Shown here in pieces: positions 52,701 through 62,838 of a stretch of 64,000 nt of DNA; position 1 is the first letter of the stretch; every line of letters starts with the position of its first letter. The stretch is taken from the NCBI RefSeq assembly GCF_019331795.1, contig NZ_JAHPZL010000007.1, forward strand, positions 373,194 through 437,193, read 5' to 3'. The stretch is from Austwickia sp. TVS 96-490-7B (lineage in GTDB: Bacteria; Actinomycetota; Actinomycetes; Actinomycetales; Dermatophilaceae). The notes beneath the pieces are model-generated. The model had not been told where the DNA came from, searched no databases, and saw only the letters and a program-made list of their open reading frames with translations. The translations under genes and the position numbers were made by a program.

Positions 52701-54401
52701 TTACTGGGTGGGGCGGGTGGTGATGGTCTGCTGGATGGCTTTGGGACCGACAGTAGCGAAGAAATCGTTGCCCTTGTCGTCGACGATGATGAACGCCGGG
52801 AAGTCCTTGACCTCAATCTTCCAGACGGCCTCCATACCAAGCTCGGGGTATTCCAACACCTCAACCTTGGTGATGCAGTCTTGCGCGAGCCGCGCCGCCG
52901 GGCCGCCAATCGAGCCGAGATAGAAACCACCGTGCGCGGCGCAGGCGTCCGTGACCTGCTTGCTGCGGTTGCCCTTAGCCAACATGATCTTGGAACCGCC
53001 CGCTGCCTGGAATGCGTCGACGTACGAATCCATCCGTCCCGCGGTCGTCGGTCCAAACGAGCCCGACGCCATACCTTCGGGGGTTTTGGCGGGGCCTGCG
53101 TAGTAGACCGGGTGGTCCTTCAAGTACTGCGGCATCTCCTCGCCGGCGTCGAGACGTTCCTTGATCTTCGCGTGGGCGATGTCACGCGCCACCACGAGAG
53201 TCCCCGTCAACGACACCCGGGTCTTGATCGGGTGCTGAGTCAGCTCAGCGAGGATGTCATCCATCGGCTGGGACAGATCAATCTGGACGACCTCAGCAGC
53301 CGCGTCCTGACTGCCGTGGTCACCGCCGAGGTCCTGGTGGCTGACCTCAGGGAGATACTGCGCCGGGTCGAACTCCAACTGCTCGATGAACACGCCTTCT
53401 GGGGTGATCTTGCCCAGGCATTGCCGGTCGGCCGAGCAGGACACGGCAATCGCCACCGGCAAGGAAGCACCATGCCGGGGCAGACGCACGACGCGCACGT
53501 CATGGCAGAAGTACTTGCCACCGAACTGCGCGCCGATGCCCAGCTTGCGGGTCAGCTCGTGGACTTTCTCTTCCATCTCCAGGTCACGGAAACCACGACC
53601 AGTGGCGCCATTACCGGTGGTGGGGAGACTGTCGAGATATTTCGCGCTCGCATACTTCGCGGTTTTCAGCGCAAATTCGGCGCTGGTCCCGCCGATGACA
53701 ATCGACAGGTGGTACGGCGGGCACGCAGCCGTCCCCAGCGAGGCAATCTTCTCCTCCAGGAACGTCATCATGGAGGTCGGGTTCAAGATGGCTTTAGTTT
53801 CCTGGAACAGGTAGGACTTGTTGGCGCTGCCGCCGCCCTTAGCCATGAACAAAAACTTGTACGTCGTCTCGTGGCCCGGGAGAGTGTCGGCGTACAGCTC
53901 GATCTGCGCTGGCAGGTTGGACCCGGTGTTTTTTTCCTCAAACATGCTGACCGGCGCATTTTGGGAGTAGCGCAGGTTGAGCTTCGTGTAGGCGTTGTAG
54001 ACGCCGCGGCTCAGCGGTTCCTCATCCACCCCGGCGGAGAGCACATGCTGTCCGCGCTTGCCCATGATGATCGCGGTGCCGGTGTCCTGACACATCGGCA
54101 ACACGCCGCCCGCAGAGATGTTGGCATTCTTGAGCAGGTCGAGGGCGACGAACTTGTCGTTGTTGGACGCCTCAGGGTCATCGAGGATCTTCTTGAGTTG
54201 CCCCAGGTGGGCGGGGCGCAGGTAGTGGGCGATGTCGTGCATCGCGGTTTCCGCGAGCAGGGTCAACGCCTCGGGATCGACCTGCAGGAAGCTGCGGCCG
54301 TCCGGACCGTCGACCGTGCGGACACCGTCACTGGACAGCTTCCGGTACGGCGTGGGGTCCTCGCCGAGCGGCAGCAGGTCCTCGTATGCGAATTCGGCCA
54401 T
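52701..54401 (-). CDS. Fumarate hydratase class I (iron-sulfur)
   Basis: A 566-residue 4Fe-4S fumarase converting fumarate to malate in the TCA cycle. [20 protein letters not shown] gives the first cluster Cys, [20 protein letters not shown] the second, and the third is likely in the later CSADRQC region. The alpha and beta parts are fused as in the two-domain bacterial form, with the C-terminal [20 protein letters not shown] and [15 protein letters not shown]. Start ATG 54401 is followed by the family-like [21 protein letters not shown] long reading frame on the opposite strand is only its shadow. Confidence 0.93.
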   Translation of the reverse strand: MAEFAYEDLLPLGEDPTPYRKLSSDGVRTVDGPDGRSFLQVDPEALTLLAETAMHDIAHYLRPAHLGQLKKILDDPEASNNDKFVALDLLKNANISAGGVLPMCQDTGTAIIMGKRGQHVLSAGVDEEPLSRGVYNAYTKLNLRYSQNAPVSMFEEKNTGSNLPAQIELYADTLPGHETTYKFLFMAKGGGSANKSYLFQETKAILNPTSMMTFLEEKIASLGTAACPPYHLSIVIGGTSAEFALKTAKYASAKYLDSLPTTGNGATGRGFRDLEMEEKVHELTRKLGIGAQFGGKYFCHDVRVVRLPRHGASLPVAIAVSCSADRQCLGKITPEGVFIEQLEFDPAQYLPEVSHQDLGGDHGSQDAAAEVVQIDLSQPMDDILAELTQHPIKTRVSLTGTLVVARDIAHAKIKERLDAGEEMPQYLKDHPVYYAGPAKTPEGMASGSFGPTTAGRMDSYVDAFQAAGGSKIMLAKGNRSKQVTDACAAHGGFYLGSIGGPAARLAQDCITKVEVLEYPELGMEAVWKIEVKDFPAFIIVDDKGNDFFATVGPKAIQQTITTRPTQ

Positions 54402-54788
54402 GAACTTCTCTCCTTAGCCCGTCAACCCTTGCCTGGCTCGTGCCCGGAGTCATCGGATCCCGCCGGGGCGGGGCCAGCGGCCGGGCACAGCTGACCGGCC
54501 GCGTCCTGGCCTGGTCGGGCCTCAAGGGGCAGCCGCATCGCCTCTCAGCGTAGGGCGGTCACGCGGTCAGGGCCACGGCCGTCGGTCCTGGAGAGGCGGA
54601 TCGGTGCGAACAGGTGACCATGGTCACGGGTCACGTCGGGGAACCCGATGCACACCTGGACCGGGGCGGCCAGGTCAGGGATAGGTATGCTCAGAGATGC
54701 ACCATCACAAGCTGGATATTCCTGCGCGGCAAGGTCGCTCGCATCGATGGCGACGGTTCTTCCGGTGCAGGGGGAGAGCTGAGGAACG
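54402..54788. promoter_or_regulatory. Divergent promoter region of fumarase and the sugar importer
   Basis: This 387-bp gap holds no gene. GTGACCATGGTCAC (54614-54627) is a perfect 14-bp palindrome followed by another GGTCAC, a good candidate operator for the ABC importer genes. TATGCT at about 54689 could be a -10 box. Confidence 0.45.
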
Positions 54789-56102
54789 ATGGCGGGCACG
54801 AGAACGAGCACACGGGCATTCGCAGCGACCATGGTCGGGGCAGCTGCCCTGGGGATGCTGCCCAGTTGTGGGTCTCCCCAAGAAGATACGACCAGACCCA
54901 CTCAGCTGACCTGGTATATCAACCCGGATAACGGTGGCAACGACCCCAGCAAATCCGGTCAAGCCCACCTCGCCCAGACCTGTTCACAGGCCTCCGGGGG
55001 GAGCTACACCATCACCACGCAGCTATTGCCTAACAGCGCCAGCGATCAACGCCAACAGTTGCTCCGGCGGCTGGCGGCCAGCGATGCCGGCGTGGACATC
55101 ATGTCCCTCGACACGGTCTTCGTCGCTGAATTCGCGCAAGCTGACTTCCTGGACGCAGTCCCCGTCGATCGTCGTCAGGCATTCACCGATGATGTGGTCG
55201 CTCCCGCAGTGGAATCAGCGACCTGGAAAGACACGCTGTACGCCGCCCCGTTTTGGGCCAATACTCAGCTGCTCTGGTATCGCAAATCAGTCGCAGCACA
55301 GGCTGGTCTCGACATGACCAAGCCCGTCACCTGGGACCAGATCATTGACGCGGCCACCTCACAACGAAAAACGGTTGGCGTGCAAGCCAAGCCCTACGAG
55401 GGGTACACCGTGTGGATCAATGCCCTGACTGAATCCGCGGGCGGACACCTGGTGACCAATCCGGGTGCGTCAGCCGATGACCTCAACCTGGGCCTCACAG
55501 ATCAGGCCGGTCGACGTGCCGCACACATCATCAACCGTATCGCCGACAGTGGAGTCGGCGGGCCAGCGTTGAGTTCCTCAGACGAGAACACCACCGTGGA
55601 CCTGTTTGCAGGCGCGACGTCCGGATTCATGGTGCAGTGGCCTTATGTGTGGGCCGCGTTGCCGTTGAAGGGCGTCGATATGGCTGATGTTGGCTACGCC
55701 CGTTACCCGCAGATCGACCAAGGGCGTCAGTCCCGACCCCCCCTCGGTGGGATCCAGCTCGCTGTCAACTCGCGCAGCCGGGCAAAGGGGGCTGCCTGGG
55801 ACGCCGTACGGTGCCTTACCGATGCCGCGCAACAGAAGACCTACATGCTCGGTGCGGGCAATCCCGCTGCTCGCAAATCGGTGTACGACGACGCGCAAGT
55901 CCGCGACGCTTTCCCGATGGCCCCACTCATCAAAGAGTCGCTCGACAGTGGCGCCGCGCGGCCATCCTCACAGTTCTACGGAGATATCTCCGGTGGGCTG
56001 TACAAGAGCTTTAGCCCACCTCACGACGTTGACCCCAGCACCACCCCGCAGGATGCCCAGCGATTCATCCGCTCAGTGGTCCGAGGGGAGGCGCTGCTAT
56101 GA
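54789..56102 (+). CDS. Sugar ABC importer lipoprotein (LpqY-like)
   Basis: Extracellular solute-binding lipoprotein of 437 residues. The lipobox is GMLPSCGSP with Cys near residue 27. LTWYINPDNGGNDPSKSGQA, the VDIMSLDTVFVAEFAQADFL stretch and APFWANTQLLWYRKSVAAQA resemble the trehalose-binding LpqY group rather than typical maltose binders. GYTVWINALTESAGG and FMVQWPYVWAAL follow. It overlaps the first permease by 4 nt and heads a four-gene operon. Substrate trehalose or maltose is inferred from gene order and similarity only. Confidence 0.85.
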   Translation: MAGTRTSTRAFAATMVGAAALGMLPSCGSPQEDTTRPTQLTWYINPDNGGNDPSKSGQAHLAQTCSQASGGSYTITTQLLPNSASDQRQQLLRRLAASDAGVDIMSLDTVFVAEFAQADFLDAVPVDRRQAFTDDVVAPAVESATWKDTLYAAPFWANTQLLWYRKSVAAQAGLDMTKPVTWDQIIDAATSQRKTVGVQAKPYEGYTVWINALTESAGGHLVTNPGASADDLNLGLTDQAGRRAAHIINRIADSGVGGPALSSSDENTTVDLFAGATSGFMVQWPYVWAALPLKGVDMADVGYARYPQIDQGRQSRPPLGGIQLAVNSRSRAKGAAWDAVRCLTDAAQQKTYMLGAGNPAARKSVYDDAQVRDAFPMAPLIKESLDSGAARPSSQFYGDISGGLYKSFSPPHDVDPSTTPQDAQRFIRSVVRGEALL

Positions 56103-57025
56103 GCGCCACGATCGAAGCACCAGCACCCGCGCCGAACATGCCGACCGGGCTGTCCGCGCGAGCTCGAGGAGAGCGGAGACTGGGCTGGGCCTTGGCCGGA
56201 CCAGCGTTTGCCGTGATGCTGCTGGTCACTGCCTACCCCATCGGGCAAGCCATCTGGAACGGATTTTTCAGCTACCGACTCACTGACCCCGGTGCCCGCG
56301 AGTTCGTGGGACTTGCCAACTACGCCACGATCCTCCTGGACAGCTTGTTCTGGCTCGCGGTGGGCAATACCGCCCTCATCACGGTGGTCACTGTCGTCGT
56401 CGAGCTATTCCTCGGTGGAGGAATAGCCATGCTGATGCAGCGTGTGGTCTGGCCTCGACACACCCTGCGCACTATCGTGCTCATCCCTTACTCGATCATC
56501 ACAGTCGTCTCCGCCTTTGCCTGGTTCTACGGCTTCCACGTCAGTACCGGATTTGTCAACCACTGGTTTGGTCTCGGAGAGTTTGACTGGTTTGGGCAAT
56601 GGTGGAGCTCCATGACCGTCATCAGCCTGTCCGAGATCTGGAAAACCACGCCATTCATGTCATTGCTGCTGCTCTCCGGCTTAGCTAATATCGACGGCTC
56701 CCTCGAAGAAGCCGCGATCGTCGACGGCGCGACTTTCTGGCAGCGACTCACCCGGGTCATCGTGCCCAACATGAAAGCTGCCGTGATGGTGGCCGTGTTG
56801 TTCCGCACCTTGGACGCCTTCCGGATCTTCGACAATGTCTTCGTGATGACCCAAGGCGGACAACACACCACGACGTTCTCCGTGCTGGCCTACGACCAGA
56901 CCATCAACCGAGTCCAGATTGGCTTGGGCTCAGCGGTCTCGGTCCTGCTCTTCCTATCGGTCCTGGCGATCGCTGCGATCTTCGTCCGAGCGTTCAAGGT
57001 CGATCTCACCAGCGGAAGGAGCTGA
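56099..57025 (+). CDS. Sugar ABC importer permease 1 (SugA/MalF-like)
   Basis: A 308-residue MalF-type membrane protein with six main helices. The EAA loop that contacts the ATPase is EEAAIVDGATFWQRLTRVIV. AYPIGQAIWNGFFSYRLTD and FVGLANYATILLDSLFW form the first segments. It starts inside the end of the binding-protein gene (ATGA) and is followed after 6 nt by the second permease. Confidence 0.92.
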   Translation: MSATIEAPAPAPNMPTGLSARARGERRLGWALAGPAFAVMLLVTAYPIGQAIWNGFFSYRLTDPGAREFVGLANYATILLDSLFWLAVGNTALITVVTVVVELFLGGGIAMLMQRVVWPRHTLRTIVLIPYSIITVVSAFAWFYGFHVSTGFVNHWFGLGEFDWFGQWWSSMTVISLSEIWKTTPFMSLLLLSGLANIDGSLEEAAIVDGATFWQRLTRVIVPNMKAAVMVAVLFRTLDAFRIFDNVFVMTQGGQHTTTFSVLAYDQTINRVQIGLGSAVSVLLFLSVLAIAAIFVRAFKVDLTSGRS

Positions 57026-57031
57026 CCGGCA

Positions 57032-57898
57032 ATGCCCCCCGCAACAACCTCGTCCACCCGAGTGTGGCTAGCCCTGACATCGCTCATCGTCATCATCGTG
57101 ACGGTCATCCCTCTGCTGTGGATCTTCTCGCTGTCCGTGAAAAGCAAAGAAGCTCAAATCAACCCCGAATTGAACATGCTGGGTAATTTTCTACCCACCG
57201 CCGAAGGGTTCAGCTGGGACAACTACCGCCTCATCCTCACGGGGGGAGCCCATGATTTATTCATGCCCGCGCTGGTCAACTCACTGATCATCTGCCTCGG
57301 CGCCACCATCCTCGCTGTCGCGTTAGCCACCCTGTGCGCCTATGCCATCGCCCGGCTTGACTTCCCAGGCAAACGCGCCATCCTCGTGACCTCGCTAGCG
57401 GTGTCCTTCTTCCCAGCGATCTCCCTGGTGACACCCCTCTTTGAGGTCTGGACCCGAGTCGGTCTGTTCGACACTCGAATTGGACTGATGATCCCTTACC
57501 TCGCGCTCACCCTGCCCCTGGCCATCTGGATCCTGTCCGCCTTCTTCCAGCAGATCCCCTGGGAAATGGAGCAAGCAGCCCAAGTAGACGGTGCCACCAA
57601 CTGGCAGGCCTTCCGCAAAGTCATCGTCCCCTTAGCCGCCCCCGGCGTCTTCACCACCGCCATCATCACTTTCTTCACCGCTTGGAATGACTTCGTCTTC
57701 GCGATCACCCTCAGCGGTGACCACGCCCGGACCGTCCCAGCGGCGCTGGCGTTCTTCACCGGCGCCTCACAGTTCGACCAACCCTTCGGAGCGATCGCTG
57801 CCGCAGCCGTCATCGTGACAATCCCGGTCGTCGTCCTCGTCTTGCTGTTCCAGAAGCGCATCGTCTCCGGACTCACCGCCGGAGCCGTCAAGGGCTGA
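57032..57898 (+). CDS. Sugar ABC importer permease 2 (SugB/MalG-like)
   Basis: A 288-residue MalG-type permease. The coupling loop is EQAAQVDGATNWQAFRKVIV, preceded by LPLAIWILSAFFQQIPWEM and followed by AAPGVFTTAIITFFTAWNDF, all typical. NYRLILTGGAHDLFMPALVN starts the core. It pairs with the upstream permease, and the ATPase gene follows after 38 bp. Confidence 0.92.
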   Translation: MPPATTSSTRVWLALTSLIVIIVTVIPLLWIFSLSVKSKEAQINPELNMLGNFLPTAEGFSWDNYRLILTGGAHDLFMPALVNSLIICLGATILAVALATLCAYAIARLDFPGKRAILVTSLAVSFFPAISLVTPLFEVWTRVGLFDTRIGLMIPYLALTLPLAIWILSAFFQQIPWEMEQAAQVDGATNWQAFRKVIVPLAAPGVFTTAIITFFTAWNDFVFAITLSGDHARTVPAALAFFTGASQFDQPFGAIAAAAVIVTIPVVVLVLLFQKRIVSGLTAGAVKG

Positions 57899-57936
57899 AG
57901 CCCACCGTCACATCCTGTGCAAGGAAGGTCACCCCC

Positions 57937-59301
57937 ATGTCCACGATCCAGCTGACCGACATCGTCAAGAGGTACGGCGACGGATACCTCGCCGTCGACC
58001 GGGTCGGACTGGACGTCCGGGACGGGGAATTCATGATCCTCGTCGGCCCCTCAGGCTGCGGCAAATCCACCCTGCTGCGGATGATCGTCGGCCTCGAAGA
58101 CCTCACCTCCGGATCCATCCACATCGACGGACGACGTGTCGACTCGCTCGCCCCACGCGACCGCAACCTCGCCATGGTCTTCCAGAATTACGCGCTCTAT
58201 CCGCACCTGACCGTGTTCGAAAACATCGCCTTCCCCCTGCGACTCACCAAAGGAAAGCACACCGAAGACGAGATCACCGCAAAAGTGCAGCACGCAGCTC
58301 GACTACTCGACCTCCACGACCACCTCAACCGGCGGCCCGCACAGCTCTCCGGCGGGCAACGCCAACGCGTCGCGATGGGTCGAGCCATCGTCCGAGACGC
58401 CCAAGCCTTCCTCTTTGACGAACCCCTCTCCAACCTCGACGCGAAACTCCGCGGCCAAATGCGCACCGAAATCGCCCGAATGCAACGCGCCATGGGCATG
58501 ACCACCATCTACGTCACCCACGACCAGACCGAAGCAATGACCCTCGGTGACCGAGTCGCGGTCCTGCGTCGTGGCGTGCTCCAACAATGCGCCAGCCCCC
58601 GCGAACTCTACGAACAACCCCTCAACCTCTTCGTCGCCGGATTCATCGGCTCACCCCCGATGAATTTCCTCCCCGCCACCATCCACGGCGAAACCATGAA
58701 ACTCCCCTTCGGTGATATCCCCCTCACCCCTGCCCAACAGGCCGCCCTCGAAGGCCGGAACACAGCCATCGTCGGCATCCGACCAGAACACCTCGAAGAC
58801 GCAGCCCTCGCCGGACGCGGAACCACCGACCGGATCCCCCTGCGCGTCCCCGTCGACGTCACCGAATGGTTGGGCAGCGAACTCTATGCCTACGTCCCTT
58901 ATGCCGCCGACCCCGACATCAAAGCCCAACTCGCCGAACTCGACCGAGACCTCGACGGAGAGACGATCCGCACCCAAATGGTCGTCAACCTCGACCCACG
59001 CAGTCGCATCCGAGCAGGCACCCACGCCGAACTGCTCCTAGACCCCACTACCCTCCACCTCTTTGATCCCGCAACCGGCCGCTGCCTCACCCGAGATGAC
59101 GCCGCCGCCACCCGCATCGCCCAAGAAAGCGAAGCCGACCGACTCCACGCACTCCGCAGCGCCCAGCACGCCCAGCCGACCCCCACCACACCCACCGGAG
59201 AACACCCGCGACCATCCGCCCGCAGCGGCAGGCCATCCGCACACCGACGACGCACCAACACCCCCACCGCCGACCGCAATCCCGGCGCCGGACAAGGATG
59301 A
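57937..59301 (+). CDS. Sugar ABC importer ATPase (SugC/UgpC-like) with a Pro-rich tail
   Basis: A 454-residue nucleotide-binding subunit. Walker A GPSGCGKST, Q-loop MVFQNYALYPH, signature LSGGQRQRVAMGRAI and Walker B FLFDEPLSNLD with YVTHDQTEAMTLGDR are intact. The C-terminal TOBE/regulatory domain (FIGSPPMNFLP, VGIRPEHLED) is present. After about residue 395 comes an unusual low-complexity tail of Pro, Thr, Ala and Arg (AQHAQPTPTTPTGEHPRPS) that normal relatives lack. It may be disordered. Last gene of the operon. Confidence 0.93.
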   Translation: MSTIQLTDIVKRYGDGYLAVDRVGLDVRDGEFMILVGPSGCGKSTLLRMIVGLEDLTSGSIHIDGRRVDSLAPRDRNLAMVFQNYALYPHLTVFENIAFPLRLTKGKHTEDEITAKVQHAARLLDLHDHLNRRPAQLSGGQRQRVAMGRAIVRDAQAFLFDEPLSNLDAKLRGQMRTEIARMQRAMGMTTIYVTHDQTEAMTLGDRVAVLRRGVLQQCASPRELYEQPLNLFVAGFIGSPPMNFLPATIHGETMKLPFGDIPLTPAQQAALEGRNTAIVGIRPEHLEDAALAGRGTTDRIPLRVPVDVTEWLGSELYAYVPYAADPDIKAQLAELDRDLDGETIRTQMVVNLDPRSRIRAGTHAELLLDPTTLHLFDPATGRCLTRDDAAATRIAQESEADRLHALRSAQHAQPTPTTPTGEHPRPSARSGRPSAHRRRTNTPTADRNPGAGQG

Positions 59302-59355
59302 ATCAGACCCCCCTATCCCCGCTCAGCAACACACCCCCCGCTTACGATGGTCCGC

Positions 59356-60176
59356 GTGACCAGCCAGGATGAAACACCCACCCCCACTGCCGCCACCCGC
59401 CCACCCACCAGCACCCACGGCCGTGGCACCTGGCGGAGCCTGGTCATCCCCGCCCACCCACCAGCACCCACGGCCGTGGCACCTGGCGGAGCCTGGTCAT
59501 CTCCATGATCGTCATGGCCGTCTTCGTGCTCGGCGTCGTCGCGCTCCTGCCCCGACCCGCCGCCCGCGAACGCGTCAGCGTCGACGTCGGCCGCACCGCA
59601 CAACAGATCGCCGCCGACAAAGGATGGCCCTTGGCCACCGCAGACCTCGGCGACGCTTGGCACCCCACCTCAGTGTCCTTCGCGCCCGACAGCAACGGAG
59701 TGCCAACCTGGCTCATCGGATACCACCACCGACCAGGCGACGACCAATACGTCGTCCTCTCCCAGACCCGACCCGGTGACGGCCTCGACGCCGGGCGCCT
59801 GGCCACCTGGCTGGACCGCCAGACCCGCCAGGGACAACCCGACGGCGAGAGCACCATCGCAGGCACCCGCTGGCAGCGCCGCAGCGTCGACATCACCTCA
59901 GGCGGCACCGTCCACGCCCGCCGCAGCCTCGTCATCACTGACAACACAGCACCCGCCGGCCTCGCCACCGTCATCTCCGGCGACGTGGACTACCCCACCC
60001 TCGAACAGGTCGCCGCGGCCCTCCGCACCACCCCGGCTCAGCCCACCCCCTCCGCACCTGCGTCCCCCACCAGCGGCTCCGCTACCCCCTCACCGACATC
60101 GGCTCCCGGCACTGACTCACCCACCCCTTCAGGCCTCCGGTCGGCGTCAGCGTGGGCCACCCCCGCCGAACGCTGA
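59356..60176 (+). pseudogene. DUF4245 membrane protein gene, frameshifted by a 53-bp tandem duplication
   Basis: From GTG 59356 the frame reads TSQDETPTPTAATRPP and GRGTWRSLVI, then shifts into a stop. From 59505 the second frame reads SMIVMAVFVLGVVALLPRP and the extracellular domain (WPLATADLGDAWHPTSVSFA, a DUF4245 pattern) to 60176. The break is caused by a 53-bp tandem copy; removing one copy restores a single 255-codon gene with one N-terminal membrane helix. Translation from ATG 59505 could still make most of the protein. The Ser/Pro-rich tail overlaps xseB. The gene order DUF4245-xseB-xseA-ispH is common in actinobacteria. Confidence 0.7.
59398..59501 (+). repeat. 53-bp tandem duplication
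   Basis: A 51-bp unit at 59398-59448 recurs exactly at 59451-59501, with two bases (CC) between them, giving a 53-bp period that is not a multiple of three. Each copy begins CGCCCACCCACCAGCACCC and ends GCCTGGTCATC. It lies at the junction of the cytoplasmic and membrane parts of the DUF4245 gene. Confidence 0.95.
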
Positions 60177-60400
60177 CCCCGCCCAGCCGCCAACCGCTGC
60201 TCCGCACCATCCAACCAGCGCTCGCAGTGGTCAGCTAGAGCTTCACCGCGTTCCCAGAGCCGCATGCTCTCCGCTAAGCCCAATTGGCCGCCTTCCAGCT
60301 GGGTCACGATCGAGACCAGCTCATCACGGGCCGCTTCATAGCTGAGATTGCCGACCGCACTGTTCGGGTCATCGGCAGGGATGCTCTGCTCAGGGTTCAC
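60038..60400 (-). CDS. xseB: Exodeoxyribonuclease VII small subunit with an extended tail
   Basis: Small subunit of ExoVII, which degrades single-stranded DNA to short pieces. The core is SYEAARDELVSIVTQLEGGQ then LGLAESMRLWERGEALADHC. The family normally ends soon after, but this frame continues for 40 residues (GVAHADADRRPEGVGESVPG and on) across 139 bp of the convergent DUF4245 gene. GTG 60400 has AAGGTGG in front; GTG 60409 is an alternative. xseA lies upstream in the same direction. Confidence 0.85.
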   Translation of the reverse strand: MNPEQSIPADDPNSAVGNLSYEAARDELVSIVTQLEGGQLGLAESMRLWERGEALADHCERWLDGAEQRLAAGRGQRSAGVAHADADRRPEGVGESVPGADVGEGVAEPLVGDAGAEGVG

Positions 60401-60455
60401 GCTCGCCACCTTACGGCGGGTCAGCGGTCATCAGAGGACGCAGCGGGGGTGGGGC

Positions 60456-61739
60456 TCACCGATCCTCGACGATCTGGACCGTCATGGCCCCTTCGGCAAA
60501 CCGGATTCGCAGGAGGTCACCGATGCCGACGTGGTCTGTGCTCGAGACGAGATGTCCGTCGGAGCGCTCCACCACCGCGTATCCGCGTTGCATCGTGGAC
60601 AGCGGGCTGAGGGCGCGGACCCGGGCCCGTAGATGACCAATCTCTGACCGTGCCTGTCCCAGGCGGGCGGTCATCCGCCGGTGGTTCGTCTCGCGGGTGG
60701 TCAATACCGCCGTACGGTGCGGGGCAAGCATGGAAACCGGATGCCGCAACGCTGGTCGGGAACGCACTGACGCGAGTAGCCGACGTTGCTCGCTGATCCG
60801 TCCGGTCATCGCCAGGTCGAGCCGATGACGAGCGGCTCGGGCACCAGCTCGTTCGTGACTGACATCCGGCACGATCCGTTTGGCGGCGTCGGTGGGGGTG
60901 GAGGCGCGCAGGTCTGCGACGAAGTCCAACAGGGGCGTGTCGATTTCGTGCCCGATGGCGCTGACCACGGGAGTCCTGGCAGCGGCGACTTCGCGCAGGA
61001 GGCCTTCGGAGGAAAACGGCAGGAGGTCTTCGAAGGATCCGCCGCCGCGGGCGATGACGATGACGTCCACCTGGGGGAGCGCATCGAGTTCCCGAAGAGC
61101 GCCAGCGACTGAGCGAGCTGCGTCATGGCCTTGGACGGGGACCTCGCGGATCTCGAAGCGGGCGCTTGGCCATCGCCGACGGGCGTTGTCCACCACGTCG
61201 CGTTGGGCGGCGCTATTGCGGCCGCTGATCAGGCCGATGGTGTCTGGCAGGAACGGGAGTGGACGACGACGCCGGGGGTCGCATAACCCTTCGGCGGTGA
61301 GGGATTGCCGGAGTGCTTCGATCCGAGCGAGGAGCTCGCCTTCACCGATAGGACGGATCGTGCGTGCCTCCAGTTGGAGGGTGCCCCGGCGACGCCAGTA
61401 CGTCGGTTTGGCATGGACGACGACGCGTTGGCCGTTGCGCAGGGGGAGCGGCATCGCGTCGAGGACTCGTCCGGGCAAGGACACCGTCAATGACAGATCT
61501 TCGTCGGTGTCCCGCAGGGTGATGAAGCAGCGACTGCCTGACCTCCGAGAGAGTTGGACGACTTGCCCTTCCACCCATAGCCGGGACATCCGGTCGACGT
61601 ACTCTTCTATCCTTGTGGCCAGAAGCCTTATGGGCCAAGGGTTTTCGGCGGTGGTGAGGGCGGCTTTCGGTGCGAGCGTTGGTGACGTCGATGAGATCGT
61701 GCCGCCGAGGGGAGTCGGATCGGCCTGGGACATGGACAC
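60456..61739 (-). CDS. xseA: Exodeoxyribonuclease VII large subunit
   Basis: Catalytic subunit of ExoVII, 427 residues. An N-terminal OB fold (WVEGQVVQLSRRSGSRCFIT) is followed by the nuclease core GLISGRNSAAQRDVVDNARR, DVIVIARGGGSFEDLLPFSS, VSAIGHEIDTPLLDFVADLR and AKRIVPDVSHERAGARA, and by a helical part ending PLSTMQRGYAVV. Full length. xseB follows after 55 bp. The gene is divergent from ispH. Confidence 0.95.
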   Translation of the reverse strand: MSMSQADPTPLGGTISSTSPTLAPKAALTTAENPWPIRLLATRIEEYVDRMSRLWVEGQVVQLSRRSGSRCFITLRDTDEDLSLTVSLPGRVLDAMPLPLRNGQRVVVHAKPTYWRRRGTLQLEARTIRPIGEGELLARIEALRQSLTAEGLCDPRRRRPLPFLPDTIGLISGRNSAAQRDVVDNARRRWPSARFEIREVPVQGHDAARSVAGALRELDALPQVDVIVIARGGGSFEDLLPFSSEGLLREVAAARTPVVSAIGHEIDTPLLDFVADLRASTPTDAAKRIVPDVSHERAGARAARHRLDLAMTGRISEQRRLLASVRSRPALRHPVSMLAPHRTAVLTTRETNHRRMTARLGQARSEIGHLRARVRALSPLSTMQRGYAVVERSDGHLVSSTDHVGIGDLLRIRFAEGAMTVQIVEDR

Positions 61740-61779
61740 AGCCCCAGGGTAGAGCTGTCCCGGCTCGTACCATGGACAG

Positions 61780-62787
61780 GTGAGTCAGACCCCCACCAAA
61801 CGTGTCCTCCTCGCTGCGCCGCGCGGCTACTGCGCCGGCGTCGACCGCGCGGTGGTGACCGTCGAGAAAGCCTTGGAGCTCTACGGCCCCCCGGTGTATG
61901 TCCGCAAAGAGATCGTGCACAACAAACACGTCGTGGAAACCCTCGCCGGGCGCGGGGCGGTCTTCGTCGACGAGACCGATCAGGTCCCGGAGGGGGCTAC
62001 CGTGGTGTTTTCTGCCCACGGGGTGTCCCCGATCGTTCACGAGGAAGCCGCCGTCCGGTCCTTGAAAACCATCGACGCGACCTGTCCTTTGGTGACCAAG
62101 GTGCATCGGGAGGCTCGGCGGTTCGCTGGCACCGACTATGACATCCTCCTCATCGGCCATGAAGGTCACGAGGAAGTCGTCGGCACCTCTGGAGAAGCCC
62201 CCGAACACATCACCATCGTTGATGGCCCCGATGATGTGGACAATGTTGAGGTCCGTGACCCGCACAAGGTGGTGTGGTTGTCGCAGACGACGCTGTCAGT
62301 TGACGAGACGATGGAGACCGTACGGCGGCTGCGGGAACGTTTTCCCCACATGATCGACCCGCCCAGCGATGACATCTGTTATGCCACCCAAAATCGGCAA
62401 CTCGCGGTGAAGAAGATGGCTCGCGATTGTGACTTGATGATCGTGGTTGGTTCGCGAAACTCGTCGAACTCAGTGCGCCTGGTGGAAGTCGCCGTGGAGC
62501 ATGGCGCTACCGCCGGGCATCTCGTGGACTATGCCGCTGAGATCCACGACGACTGGTTTGACGGAGTTGACACCATCGGGGTGACCTCCGGGGCGTCCGT
62601 CCCGGAGATCTTGGTCCGTGATGTCCTCGCTGCGCTGGCAGCACGGGGATATACCGACGTCGAGCAGGTCACCTCCGCTGAGGAAAGCTTGCTGTTCGCG
62701 TTGCCGAACGAGTTACGCCGTGATCTCAAAGCTCGCGGGCACACTGAGGCGATCACCCGATCTGACATCGGCGGTCATCTGCACTGA
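61780..62787 (+). CDS. ispH: 4-hydroxy-3-methylbut-2-enyl diphosphate reductase
   Basis: Iron-sulfur enzyme (LytB) of 335 residues, last step of the MEP isoprenoid pathway. The three cluster cysteines are in [26 protein letters not shown] and the segment [11 protein letters not shown] region preceded by [31 protein letters not shown] and [13 protein letters not shown] are typical active-site stretches. GTG 61780 lies directly in front of the family N-terminus. The xseA-ispH divergence is a common actinobacterial arrangement. Confidence 0.95.
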   Translation: MSQTPTKRVLLAAPRGYCAGVDRAVVTVEKALELYGPPVYVRKEIVHNKHVVETLAGRGAVFVDETDQVPEGATVVFSAHGVSPIVHEEAAVRSLKTIDATCPLVTKVHREARRFAGTDYDILLIGHEGHEEVVGTSGEAPEHITIVDGPDDVDNVEVRDPHKVVWLSQTTLSVDETMETVRRLRERFPHMIDPPSDDICYATQNRQLAVKKMARDCDLMIVVGSRNSSNSVRLVEVAVEHGATAGHLVDYAAEIHDDWFDGVDTIGVTSGASVPEILVRDVLAALAARGYTDVEQVTSAEESLLFALPNELRRDLKARGHTEAITRSDIGGHLH

Positions 62788-62797
62788 CCCGGCCAAC

Positions 62798-62837
62798 CCG
62801 GTGGGTGGGACGGGCCCCGTGCCCTCCCACCCACCGG
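62798..62837. terminator. Bidirectional hairpin between ispH and the glycosyltransferase gene
   Basis: CCGGTGGGTGGGA (62798-62810) and TCCCACCCACCGG (62825-62837), perfect 13-bp arms, between convergent stops at 62787 and 62839. Confidence 0.8.
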
Positions 62838-62838
62838 A

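Noticed and set aside
52698-54494. A 598-codon frame on the plus strand opposite the fumarase gene
   Set aside because: It is the antisense shadow of a clearly conserved class I fumarase; high GC keeps the opposite strand open.
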